A stretch of 64,000 nt of DNA from an uncultured Elusimicrobiales bacterium (lineage in GTDB: Bacteria; Elusimicrobiota; Elusimicrobia; Elusimicrobiales; Elusimicrobiaceae). Under the pieces are notes generated by a model. That model was not told where the DNA came from and did not search any database. It was given only the letters and a program-made list of their open reading frames with translations. The stretch covers positions 62,001-126,000 of the forward strand of contig CALUXB010000003.1 in assembly GCA_944324645.1 (NCBI GenBank). Reading direction: 5' to 3'. Numbering within the stretch: position 1 is the first letter of the stretch; the number at the start of each line of letters is the position of its first letter. A program made the translations under genes and the position numbers. This document shows, piece after piece, positions 45,676 through 53,652 of this stretch.

Positions 45676-46713
45676 CTATAGCAGGTATTTGCGCACAAGC
45701 GGGAAATGGTATAAAAACGCAATAAGGGCAAAGCTTATTGCCACAACGAGGGCGGTTTGCAGCGGGATCCAAAAGGCTGCTTCTGCCCCTAAATAGCGGC
45801 CGGAAAACCAACCTAAGTGTTCAAAAACAGCAAGGATTAGCGGGTGTATCAGATAGACGCCCAACGTGAGTCTGCCTGCATAAATAATATGCTCTTGAGT
45901 GCGTGTGGCCCAAGTTAACGACTGCAAATTGTTTTGCAAAAACAGAAAGACGGAGGCAGATATAAAAAATGTGGGCAAGGCCAGCGGCGGCAATACAACC
46001 ACAAAGCGGTTTTCCAGCGCCAGCTTACAAGAGACAAAAACAGCTCCCAAAAAGCTTAGCATTCCGGCTCCATACACCGTCCATTTTACTTTAGCAGAAA
46101 GTGAAAAAGAAGCAAAAAAATGCCCTGCCAAAAAATAAACTAAGTAACCGCACGTAAAAGGGAACAGGCGTTTCCACTGCCAATCTGCTTGCGTAAATCC
46201 CAACCAAAACACCGCTGTTAATAGACAAGCACCTAAAACAGCGGCATATTGTTTAGCGGAAAGTATAAAAATCCATTTGCGCAGCAGCGGCGTCAATGCA
46301 TATAAAACAGCCAGTACAGAGAAAAACCACAAGTGATAATGCCCTTGCAAAAAATGTGCCAGATACCAATCCCAAGGTTTTACAGCGTGCTGTATATAAT
46401 TCAAACTCCACAATAAGAGCGTATAGAAAAAAGACCAAGCCAAATAGATAAAGAGAATGCGGGGCAAGTAGTGGGTATATATTGTTTTGCTACTGATGTC
46501 TTTTTTCGGATGGAGAAAAAAAGTACCGCTGATCATTAAAAAAACAGGCACAGCCCAACGGGGAAATAATTGATAAAAGTCAATGATTCCCCAAGCGGCG
46601 CTAAAAGGCTGGACGTTATAGGAACGCAAGGTTACGTGAATGAGCACCACGGCCAATGCTGCGAAAATACGGGCTAAATCCAGCCAAATTATTCTGTTAT
46701 TTTCTTTTTTCAT
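45676..46713 (-). CDS. Membrane acyltransferase (acyltransferase-3 family)
   Basis: A 345-residue protein with about ten helices. The N-terminal WLDLARIFAALAVVLIHVT contains the catalytic-type Asp/Arg/His set of the family, and VPVFLMISGTFF follows. YLIHPLIL in a late helix is also typical. It would O-acylate sugars of the polymer. It lies on the minus strand downstream of wzc but beyond a strong hairpin, and the ATG lacks a clear ribosome site, so read-through or a weak own promoter is needed. Confidence 0.85.
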   Translation of the reverse strand: MKKENNRIIWLDLARIFAALAVVLIHVTLRSYNVQPFSAAWGIIDFYQLFPRWAVPVFLMISGTFFLHPKKDISSKTIYTHYLPRILFIYLAWSFFYTLLLWSLNYIQHAVKPWDWYLAHFLQGHYHLWFFSVLAVLYALTPLLRKWIFILSAKQYAAVLGACLLTAVFWLGFTQADWQWKRLFPFTCGYLVYFLAGHFFASFSLSAKVKWTVYGAGMLSFLGAVFVSCKLALENRFVVVLPPLALPTFFISASVFLFLQNNLQSLTWATRTQEHIIYAGRLTLGVYLIHPLILAVFEHLGWFSGRYLGAEAAFWIPLQTALVVAISFALIAFLYHFPLVRKYLL

Positions 46714-46723
46714 TATCTAAAAT

Positions 46724-46758
46724 AACCCCGGGCACTGTTGGATACGGCCCGGGGTTTT
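46724..46758 (-). terminator. Hairpin between wzc and the acyltransferase gene
   Basis: AACCCCGGGC (46724-46733) pairs with GCCCGGGGTT (46747-46756), flanked by A/T runs on both sides. On the minus strand it follows the wzc stop by about 14 nt and precedes the acyltransferase ATG. Confidence 0.8.
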
Positions 46759-46771
46759 GCTAGTGGAATGC

Positions 46772-48487
46772 TTATTTTTTATCTTCGCTGTAATAGCTAT
46801 AGCTTTTGTAATAACCGTATTTGCCGTAAGACAAGCCTTCGGGGCGGTAATGCCCGATAACGGCTCCCAGTATTTTAATACCGGCTTTTTGCAGTTTATC
46901 CAGCGCAACCTGCGCCAGTTTGGCATTGGTCTGCCCGTATTTAATTACAAATACTGCGCGCGGTATGTATTTACCCCAAAGCAGCGTATCGGATACGGGC
47001 AAAATAGCCGGGCAGTCAATGACCACCTGGTCATAGTTTTTCTTGGCCCATTCAATAAAGTCCGCCAGTTTGGGCGTGTTTAACAGCTCCGCCGGGTTGG
47101 GCGGGCGCTGACCAGACGTCATCACATACAAATTCGGTACGTCTTTTACGGCCTGCACATTATAGGCGTAATCTGCTTTTTTGGGGTCGGCGTCCCAAAT
47201 ATTGCTCAGGCCCTTTTCGGTAGAGAGTTTAAATACGCGGTGCACGCGGGAGCGGCGCAAATCCCCGTCTACCAAGAGCACTTTCTTTCCGGCTTGCGCC
47301 ATAGCGACCAGCAAGTTGGAAGAGAGGTGACTTTTTCCCTCCCCCTGCAAAGAGCTGGAAATCAAAATAGGGGCATTGTGGTCATCTGCCAGTGCAAAAT
47401 CCAACATGGTGCGTACATTGCGCACGTTTTCCGCCAGCAGGAAGTTGCCTTCTTTGAGCATCGTGGCATATTCGCTTTCTTTCTTCTTGCTTTTTTCATA
47501 CGGCACAAAACCTAAGAAAGGAAGTTTAAGTTTTTCTTCCAAATCTTCGGAAGATTTGACGCTCTGGTCTAAAAATTCCAATACAAACACTACCAGCAAC
47601 CCCAGCGCTCCTCCTACTAGCAGCCCAATAGCCAGATTGAGCATTTTGCGCGGGCGCACCGGTTTTTCGGGTGTCACCGCGGGGTCTATAATGCGGATAT
47701 TATTGCCGGAAAATTGCCCGGAAAGCTCTATTTTAATGCTTTGCACCAGGCGGCGTGTTTCGGTGTTGATTTGGCGGTTAATAGCGTTGAGTTGGTTTTG
47801 CACAGATTGCAAATCCGGGTGTTGTTCGGTATATTTAGCCGCCAGTTTGGCCCGCTCGGCAGACAGCTGCGCCGCCTGCTGTTTAAGGGATTTAATAAAG
47901 TCGCTATTGACCACTTGCGGCATAGAATTAAGCAGTTCTTGTTCTTCGGGGCTGCGTTCGGTGTTTTCCAACGCGGCAATCACGTCTTGCCCCATAAAGA
48001 TGCGGTTGCTGATATTGTCTGCCACAAAGGTTTTGGTTAAGGTGTTGGCTATTTCTACCGAAAGTTTTGGGTCATAGGTAGTAACCGATACATTCACCAA
48101 GCGGCTGCGCGTAATAGGGGCAATGTCCAAGGCTCTTTTAAATTTATTCAGTCCGTCCGGGTTGGCAAATTGTTCATATTGCCCCAAGTCCATATTTCGG
48201 TAGACTTTTTCTAATAAGGAACGGCTCTCCAGCAGTTGGTACTGGGTGCGGTAATAATCTTCTTCGCTGGTAAAAGAACCATAGGGGGAGGCGTCTATTT
48301 TGCCGGCGTCTTCTTGGTTAATCATCATCAGCACCGTGGCTTTATACGCCGGGCGCATAAAGACATTGACCAATATGGCGCCCACTAAGCCTAACGCTAC
48401 AAAAGCCACAATGAGCCAAAAGCGTTTGAAAATGACATTGATATAGTAGCTGAAGTCTAACTCTTCATTGTTATTAATATTATCCAT
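46772..48487 (-). CDS. wzc: Polysaccharide co-polymerase with tyrosine autokinase domain (Wzc-like)
   Basis: A 571-residue inner-membrane protein controlling chain length. There is an N-terminal Wzz domain with helix 1 near 24-43, a periplasmic coiled-coil region, a second helix near 284-306 after PVRPRKML, and then the BY-kinase: Walker A SSLQGEGKS (378-386), Walker A' LLVDGDLRR (404-412) and DQVVIDCPA. The tail ends in a Tyr-rich cluster (about 552-567, nine tyrosines), the autophosphorylation site. It lies 8 nt downstream of wza on the same strand; a matching phosphatase is at 50852. Confidence 0.94.
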   Translation of the reverse strand: MDNINNNEELDFSYYINVIFKRFWLIVAFVALGLVGAILVNVFMRPAYKATVLMMINQEDAGKIDASPYGSFTSEEDYYRTQYQLLESRSLLEKVYRNMDLGQYEQFANPDGLNKFKRALDIAPITRSRLVNVSVTTYDPKLSVEIANTLTKTFVADNISNRIFMGQDVIAALENTERSPEEQELLNSMPQVVNSDFIKSLKQQAAQLSAERAKLAAKYTEQHPDLQSVQNQLNAINRQINTETRRLVQSIKIELSGQFSGNNIRIIDPAVTPEKPVRPRKMLNLAIGLLVGGALGLLVVFVLEFLDQSVKSSEDLEEKLKLPFLGFVPYEKSKKKESEYATMLKEGNFLLAENVRNVRTMLDFALADDHNAPILISSSLQGEGKSHLSSNLLVAMAQAGKKVLLVDGDLRRSRVHRVFKLSTEKGLSNIWDADPKKADYAYNVQAVKDVPNLYVMTSGQRPPNPAELLNTPKLADFIEWAKKNYDQVVIDCPAILPVSDTLLWGKYIPRAVFVIKYGQTNAKLAQVALDKLQKAGIKILGAVIGHYRPEGLSYGKYGYYKSYSYYSEDKK

Positions 48488-48495
48488 ACAACCCT

Positions 48496-49137
48496 CTAGA
48501 ACATACTTTGCGGCACAAAAACCACATCACCCGGTTTTAAAGCAATATCCATCAGCTTATTGCCCTGTTTGGTGATTTGGGTAACGTCCACATCTATGGC
48601 TTTCTGCTGGCCGTTTTCCATACGCAGCACCCGCACTTTGCTGGTGGCGGCAATATCGGTAAAGCCCCCCACGGAAGTAATAGCTTCCAATACAGTTAAA
48701 GGTTTCTCTGGCGGAATTTCAATGGCAGCCGGTTTTTGGACCTGCCCCAATACATAGACCGTTTTGTTGCCATATTCTTTAATCAACATAGAAACTTGCG
48801 GGTTGCGCAAATAGGTTTTCAAAGCGTTAGACAGCCGCGTTTCCGCTTCTGCTACGGTATAGCCGGCAATATGAATATTGCCTACCAAAGGGAAAGTGAT
48901 ATTCCCGCTGCCGCTGATGCGTTGGGTGCGTTCCATATCATCTTCCATAAAAACCTTAATTTCTAACAAATCACCCGGCTGAAGGACATATGCAGAAGAC
49001 AGACGGATTTGTTCAATGCCCTGGGTAATTTCCTGGGGCACGCTGGTATTTTGCGGCGCTTCTACATATACAGGCGCCTGAGCGCAGGCGGCCAACAAGC
49101 CGCTTGCACCTAAAAGCATAAAAAGGGCTTTTTTCAT
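48496..49137 (-). CDS. wza: Short Wza-type polysaccharide export lipoprotein
   Basis: A 213-residue lipoprotein: signal with lipobox LLAAC (Cys18), a polysaccharide-export domain (SSAYVLQPGDLLEIKVF through NPQVSMLI) and one SLBB domain (KTVYVLGQVQKPAAIEIP, LTVLEAITSVGGF). It ends in GDVVFVPQSMF just after this domain. E. coli Wza is about 380 residues, with more SLBB repeats and a C-terminal helix that spans the outer membrane; both are missing here. It probably serves as a periplasmic ring that needs a separate outer-membrane pore. Confidence 0.9.
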   Translation of the reverse strand: MKKALFMLLGASGLLAACAQAPVYVEAPQNTSVPQEITQGIEQIRLSSAYVLQPGDLLEIKVFMEDDMERTQRISGSGNITFPLVGNIHIAGYTVAEAETRLSNALKTYLRNPQVSMLIKEYGNKTVYVLGQVQKPAAIEIPPEKPLTVLEAITSVGGFTDIAATSKVRVLRMENGQQKAIDVDVTQITKQGNKLMDIALKPGDVVFVPQSMF

Positions 49138-49177
49138 AATTACCTATATTTTATCAAATATAGTCTGATTTGAGTAG

Positions 49178-50815
49178 TTACTCCAAGGGGCGTGAACGCA
49201 AATACAAGCGGGAGAGTTCTTTCTCTTTAGGGTATTTCTGCAGATATTGCTCTGCCAAGGCGTGCGCTTGACGGCGCCATTGTTCTTTTTGGGAAGCGTC
49301 TTCTGTATAAACACTATGGTTTAAATAAGCCGTTCCTAAATAGAGAGCGTAGCGCGGGGAAGGGTAATGCGAAAGGGCCTGTTGGTAGGCTTGCAGTTGG
49401 CTTTCTGCTTTAAAGCCGCGTCCAAATTGGCGCAAACGCCAAGCGATGGTTTTCTGTAAAGGCAGCCAGCAAATAGCCAGGCATAACACCAACAGCACCA
49501 GACGCAGCTGCCACGAGCAGTAGATGTTGTGGATATGCCCTTTGTGATAGGAAGGGCTGCAAACCATACCTAAGATTAAGAAAAACAAAAACGCAACAGC
49601 CGGAATAAAGAAATCAAAATCTACCGTACAGCCCAGCGCCATTACCAACAAGGCGGAGAGTAAAGAAGCAAAAAGGAATTTTTTTTTGGTTTCTAGTTTT
49701 GCTATTCTTCTCAATACCAGCCATATAAACCACAGCATTCCCGCTAATACAGGCACAAAACCCACATAGCCGGTACCTAACAGGATTTCCAGCCAATCAC
49801 TGTGCAGCCGGTCCACATATTGATTGAGCTGGCGTTCCATATAAGGGCTGATTACTACGGGCATTGCCCCTAAACCAATGCCCCATACAGGCCGTTCTTG
49901 CAAGATATCCAAGGCAGCCCGGTACAGCATTTTGCGTGTTTCTTCCGAGGCCCCGGTAGCCCGGCGGGCGAAGATATTAATTTCTTTTGTGTGAGTGAAC
50001 ACCCAACCGGAGAAAATCAATAACACCGCTGTTACCACAGCCAACCATTTTAGGCGGTTTTTAGGTTGGCGGGCAATAAAACCGGCGCACAAAAAGGCAT
50101 AGCAAAAAATGCCGCTAAATAAAGCCAGCATCCCCCCGCGAGAACGCGTATAGATAACGCCGGCGCACAGCCCAATAAAGACCAAAATAAAAAAACCTTG
50201 CCGTAGATAGAACTGACTTTTGCGTCCGTTTGCGGCAAAGCGGGAGCCATCTAAAAAGGAGACGCTTAAATAACCCAAAGTCAAAATGGCGCTCATTCCC
50301 ATAAAAGCCCCGGCGTGGTTGCGGTTTAAAAAAGGGCCTATCCCCCCGCGGCGTCCGGCCAGCAGGCGGATATATTCCCCATCCGGGAAACATAAAGCGC
50401 ATAAAGCCACCGCCAGGCCGCATAGCGCAATGAGCATAGCAAAAAGCCGCAGGGAACGGGAAGATTGCAATAGCTGCGGCACCCAAAGAAACAAAGCCAT
50501 ATAGGTAGCAAACAGGCAAACGTGTTCTAATGTGAACAAACGCATCAGCGTTACCGGATGCCAGGTGGGTTTTTCCAATAATGTTTGCGGAAAACAGCAT
50601 TGTATTAGGGCTAATAAAATGAGAAAACCCAAAGTGAAAAGCACCGGTTTCATCGGTGGGGTTATAAGTAAAGCGCGGCGGGAAAACACCAGGGCCAGCA
50701 AGCCCAGCACAATGCTTGCCTGCAGAATGCTAAACGCCCACGGCTCTGTGCCGGCAAAGGCAAAGGTGATAAAGAAAAGAAGCCCAGCCAAAAAAATTTT
50801 TAGGAACGCATCCAT
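49178..50815 (-). CDS. O-antigen ligase/polymerase-family membrane protein (Wzy_C)
   Basis: A 545-residue protein with about twelve helices. FLNRNHAGAFMGMS and YTRSRGGMLALFSG are the Wzy_C/WaaL signatures, with the large periplasmic loop between later helices (ERPVWGIGLG...HSDWLEILLGTGYVG). It may polymerise repeat units or ligate chains to an acceptor. A C-terminal TPR-like tail of about 90 residues is present. TACAAT on the minus strand ends 7 nt before the ATG and no Shine-Dalgarno is seen. Confidence 0.85.
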   Translation of the reverse strand: MDAFLKIFLAGLLFFITFAFAGTEPWAFSILQASIVLGLLALVFSRRALLITPPMKPVLFTLGFLILLALIQCCFPQTLLEKPTWHPVTLMRLFTLEHVCLFATYMALFLWVPQLLQSSRSLRLFAMLIALCGLAVALCALCFPDGEYIRLLAGRRGGIGPFLNRNHAGAFMGMSAILTLGYLSVSFLDGSRFAANGRKSQFYLRQGFFILVFIGLCAGVIYTRSRGGMLALFSGIFCYAFLCAGFIARQPKNRLKWLAVVTAVLLIFSGWVFTHTKEINIFARRATGASEETRKMLYRAALDILQERPVWGIGLGAMPVVISPYMERQLNQYVDRLHSDWLEILLGTGYVGFVPVLAGMLWFIWLVLRRIAKLETKKKFLFASLLSALLVMALGCTVDFDFFIPAVAFLFFLILGMVCSPSYHKGHIHNIYCSWQLRLVLLVLCLAICWLPLQKTIAWRLRQFGRGFKAESQLQAYQQALSHYPSPRYALYLGTAYLNHSVYTEDASQKEQWRRQAHALAEQYLQKYPKEKELSRLYLRSRPLE

Positions 50816-50851
50816 AGAGCCTATTGTATAAAATTTGATATAGTGATAACG

Positions 50852-51289
50852 ATGAAAATCCTATTTATTTGCCACGCCAATGTTTGCCGCAGTTTTATGG
50901 CGCAGCGCTGGCTGCAAAAACAACTGCCGCAAGCGGAAGTATTCTCCCGCGGGTTATATGCAGACCCGGCTTTGCCTGTGCCGGAAAAAATTTGGCATTT
51001 CTTGGCAGAAAGAGGCCTGCCCCGCACCAGCCATACTCCTCAAATGCTGATGAAAACAGATTTGGAACGGGCGGATATTATTTTACTGATGGAACAGCGG
51101 CACTTGGATGTATTGGCAGACCGCTATGCCCAGTATAGTGACAAGATGTGGCTGCTGCGCGACTTTGCTTTTGCAGAAGAAAAAGACATTCCGGACCCTA
51201 TTGCTTTGTCTGGCCGGGCTTTTGAAAAAAATGCCGGTTTGTTGTTGGAAGCGGTTTCTGCAGTTGCTCACAAACTAGCAAAAAAATAA
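50852..51289 (+). CDS. Low-molecular-weight protein tyrosine phosphatase (Wzb-like)
   Basis: A 145-residue phosphatase with the signature CHANVCRS (Cys7 nucleophile, Arg13) and the general-acid Asp in IPDPIAL (Asp115). It should dephosphorylate the Tyr tail of the Wzc-like kinase, whose operon is transcribed divergently. ATG 50852 is preferred to a GTG at 50843; neither has a ribosome site, but TATAGT (50839-50844) ends 7 nt before the ATG. Confidence 0.9.
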   Translation: MKILFICHANVCRSFMAQRWLQKQLPQAEVFSRGLYADPALPVPEKIWHFLAERGLPRTSHTPQMLMKTDLERADIILLMEQRHLDVLADRYAQYSDKMWLLRDFAFAEEKDIPDPIALSGRAFEKNAGLLLEAVSAVAHKLAKK

Positions 51290-51364
51290 AAGAATGGTCC
51301 GAGCGTTGAGGCTTGCGAGATTTTAGTTTGGCCGCCGTGCGCCGGCGGCTGTTCTTTGGTGTAT

Positions 51365-52417
51365 ATGGATAAAAATCAAAAAGCCATTTTTTATGCCGTA
51401 CTGGCGGCGGTATGTTATGGGCTTAGCATTCCGTTTTCTACCTTACTGCTGCGGTATCTTTCTCCTACGTTTATGGCGGCGCTTCTTTATTTGGGTGCGG
51501 CGTGCGCAATGCTTGTTTTGCGTTGCGTGCGGCGGGAAGCAGAGATGGGAAAAGAGGCCTCTTTAGCCTGGAGCGATAGGTGGTATGCGGCGGGAATGGT
51601 TTTGCTTAATGTGGCCGCCCCTGTGTTACTTATGTGGGGGCTTATGCTCAGCACGCCGGCTACGGTGTCTTTGCTCAATAACTTTGAAATAGTGGCTACG
51701 GCTTTAATTGCTTGGTTAGTGTTTAAGGAAGCGGTCGGACGGAGGATTTGGACCGCGCTGGCATTTATTACGGCGGGCAGTATGCTGCTGAGTGTAGAAA
51801 GCTGGCGGGAGTTGTCTTTTTCTGTTGGCGCGTTGCTGACTTTGTTGGCGTGCTTGTGTTGGGGGCTGGAAAATAATTGCACGCGTATGCTTTCCCTTAA
51901 AAATCCGTTACAAATTGTACTGGTAAAAGGGGTAGGATCCGGCTTGGGGGCTTTATTGTTGGCGGCAGTTTGCCACGGCCTTGCCTGGCGGGTGCTTGCT
52001 ATTTTGGCTGCTTTGCTGTTGGGAGCGGTAGCTTACGGAGGCAGTGTCTATTTTTATATTTTGGCCCAGCGGGATTTAGGGGCCACGCGGACGAGCGCTT
52101 ATTATGCTTTAGCCCCGTTTGTAGGGGTGTTGCTTTCTTTTGTGTTGGTGGGGCAAACTCTGAGTGTGTCTTTTATTGTAGCCTTTGTGCTGATGGCGTT
52201 GGGCGCTTATTTAGCTGTCTGTGAGAAACACAACCATATGCATACACATCCACGTTTGGCGCATACGCACCGGCATAATCATCAAGACGGGCACCATACC
52301 CATACACACCCTTATCCCGTATCCGGCGAGCACAGCCATTACCACGTGCACGAACCGCTGACGCACAGCCACGAACACCGCCCGGACCTGCACCATACCC
52401 ACTCCCATCGCTCTTAA
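51365..52417 (+). CDS. EamA-family transporter with histidine-rich C-terminal tail
   Basis: A 350-residue DMT-superfamily protein: ten helices in two EamA halves, of which LNNFEIVATALIAWLVFKEAVGRRIW is the typical end of the first half. After helix 10 comes a cytoplasmic or periplasmic tail of about 65 residues containing 23 histidines as HTH, HSH and HH units, which suggests binding of zinc, nickel or another metal. The base protein family moves metabolites or amino acids. ATG 51365 is chosen over a TTG at 51356; no good ribosome site is visible. A GCCGCC/GGCGGC hairpin lies at 51331-51349. Confidence 0.8.
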   Translation: MDKNQKAIFYAVLAAVCYGLSIPFSTLLLRYLSPTFMAALLYLGAACAMLVLRCVRREAEMGKEASLAWSDRWYAAGMVLLNVAAPVLLMWGLMLSTPATVSLLNNFEIVATALIAWLVFKEAVGRRIWTALAFITAGSMLLSVESWRELSFSVGALLTLLACLCWGLENNCTRMLSLKNPLQIVLVKGVGSGLGALLLAAVCHGLAWRVLAILAALLLGAVAYGGSVYFYILAQRDLGATRTSAYYALAPFVGVLLSFVLVGQTLSVSFIVAFVLMALGAYLAVCEKHNHMHTHPRLAHTHRHNHQDGHHTHTHPYPVSGEHSHYHVHEPLTHSHEHRPDLHHTHSHRS

Positions 52418-52587
52418 CAAGCTACTGCTGGGGGCGCAATCTGTGGTGCTTTGCCAGTAGACGCGCGTCTTAAGATGTTGAAAGTAGCCCCTTGTTTTGG
52501 GCAGAGGGGTGCCGTGGGAAAGATGCTCAAACGTATTTTTGCGTTGTGTGGTATCTCTTTACGGGTGGATGTTATTCCAGCTAGCCA

Positions 52588-52613
52588 TAAAAAACCCCGC
52601 ACCAAGGCGGGGT
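52588..52613 (-). terminator. Terminator of the tRNA-Val gene
   Basis: On the minus strand CCCCGC and GCGGGG (52612-52607 with 52599-52594) form a stem followed by TTTTTT. It begins 6 nt after the tRNA 3' end. Confidence 0.85.
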
Positions 52614-52618
52614 ATAAA

Positions 52619-52693
52619 TGGTGGGCAGTACAGGATTTGAACCTGTGACCTTCCGCGTGTGAGGCGGACGCGCTACCACTGCGCCAACTGCCC
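52619..52693 (-). tRNA. tRNA-Val (anticodon CAC)
   Basis: Read on the minus strand, the 75-nt molecule begins GGGCAGT and its acceptor partner ACTGCCC is followed by A and an encoded CCA. The D arm contains GGCGCAGTGGTAGCGC. The anticodon stem CCGC/GCGG encloses CTCACAC, giving anticodon CAC for valine GUG codons. The T arm carries GGTTCAAATCC. All four arms fold. It has its own promoter and terminator. The plus-strand interval 52418-52583 to its left shows no gene. Confidence 0.97.
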
Positions 52694-52711
52694 GAAATCT
52701 GAAGATATTTT

Positions 52712-52741
52712 ATTATAACAATTTTTTGCCTTATGCTTCAA
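52712..52741 (-). promoter_or_regulatory. Promoter of tRNA-Val
   Basis: On the minus strand TTGAAG (52741-52736) and TATAAT (52717-52712) are separated by 18 nt. Transcription should begin about 12 nt before the tRNA 5' end. Confidence 0.7.
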
Positions 52742-52912
52742 ACGCTTCATCACAATGGCCGCCTTTTTGGATGTTTTGCAAAGGGTTGCAGCCGGGGAAA
52801 CCATTTGGGCAAAAAGCTTCTTGGCGCTCTCTCATCGGGCTTGTTTCGGGCCATATGCTTATTTGCTATACTACTAATAAGAGTATAAATTTTATTTCGG
52901 AGTTTAGACCTT

Positions 52913-53590
52913 ATGGAATGGAGTTTGCTGTTCAACGCATTTATCGGTATCGTAGCTATTTTAAACCCTATCGGCAACGTGCCCATATTCTTGGAACACG
53001 TGGAAAATGACGAGCCCAAAGTGCAGCGCGCGGTGGCTATTTTGATGGCGCTGTCTATCTTTATTATGCTGACGGTGTTCTTTATTTTTGGTACGCATAT
53101 TTTAAGTTTGTTTGGCATTACGTTGCCGGCGTTTCGGTTGGCGGGGTCTGTTATTATTTTAATTGTGGGCTTGCGTATGTTACAGGGGAAAAGCAAATTT
53201 GATCCCGCCGGTATTGAAACCGCTTCTGCCCAGGGCGGCACTTTTACGCAGGCGCGCAACCGTTTGAGCCATATTCTGGTGCCGGTGGCGATGCCGCTTT
53301 TTATGGGGCCGGGCTCTATTACGACGGTAGTGCTGTACGCCGAAAAGGTAAAAACATTTCCGATGTTTGTAATGATGATTTTGGTGCTGCTGGCGGCTAC
53401 GGCTGTGGTGGGGGCGTGTTTGGTGGTATCACGCAGTATTTTTAGTTTGCTGGGGACCAACGGCACGCAGATTGTTATTCGTTTTATGGGTATGATTTTG
53501 TGCGCTATTGCTATGCAGTTTATGATTGACGGCGTGGCCCAGCTGCTGCCCGGTGTGCTCAACGCCAATTTTATTCACGGAGCGGTATAA
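52913..53590 (+). CDS. MarC-family membrane protein
   Basis: A 225-residue protein with six helices. AILNPIGNVPIFLEH in helix 1 (the NPxGxxPxF family motif) and the second-half repeat VPVAMPLFMGPGSITTVVLYAE define the MarC/NAAT group. Despite the name it is not an established drug exporter; amino-acid transport is suggested for some members. GGAG lies about 11 nt before the ATG. TTGCTA (52863) and TATAAA (52884) with 15-nt spacing form a weak promoter. Confidence 0.88.
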   Translation: MEWSLLFNAFIGIVAILNPIGNVPIFLEHVENDEPKVQRAVAILMALSIFIMLTVFFIFGTHILSLFGITLPAFRLAGSVIILIVGLRMLQGKSKFDPAGIETASAQGGTFTQARNRLSHILVPVAMPLFMGPGSITTVVLYAEKVKTFPMFVMMILVLLAATAVVGACLVVSRSIFSLLGTNGTQIVIRFMGMILCAIAMQFMIDGVAQLLPGVLNANFIHGAV

Positions 53591-53607
53591 AATTTTGGTC
53601 TTAGGGA

Positions 53608-53634
53608 AAGGGGCGCCGAAAGCGCCCCTTTTTT
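53608..53634 (+). terminator. Terminator after marC
   Basis: AAGGGGCGC/GCGCCCCTT (53608-53616 with 53622-53630) with loop CGAAA and a run of six T. Confidence 0.92.
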
Positions 53635-53652
53635 GATATACAATATACACAT

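Noticed and set aside
52229..52415. Repetitive CAC/CAT-rich DNA resembling a small repeat array
   Set aside because: It is the coding sequence of the histidine-rich tail of the EamA transporter; there are no spacers or constant repeats as in CRISPR.
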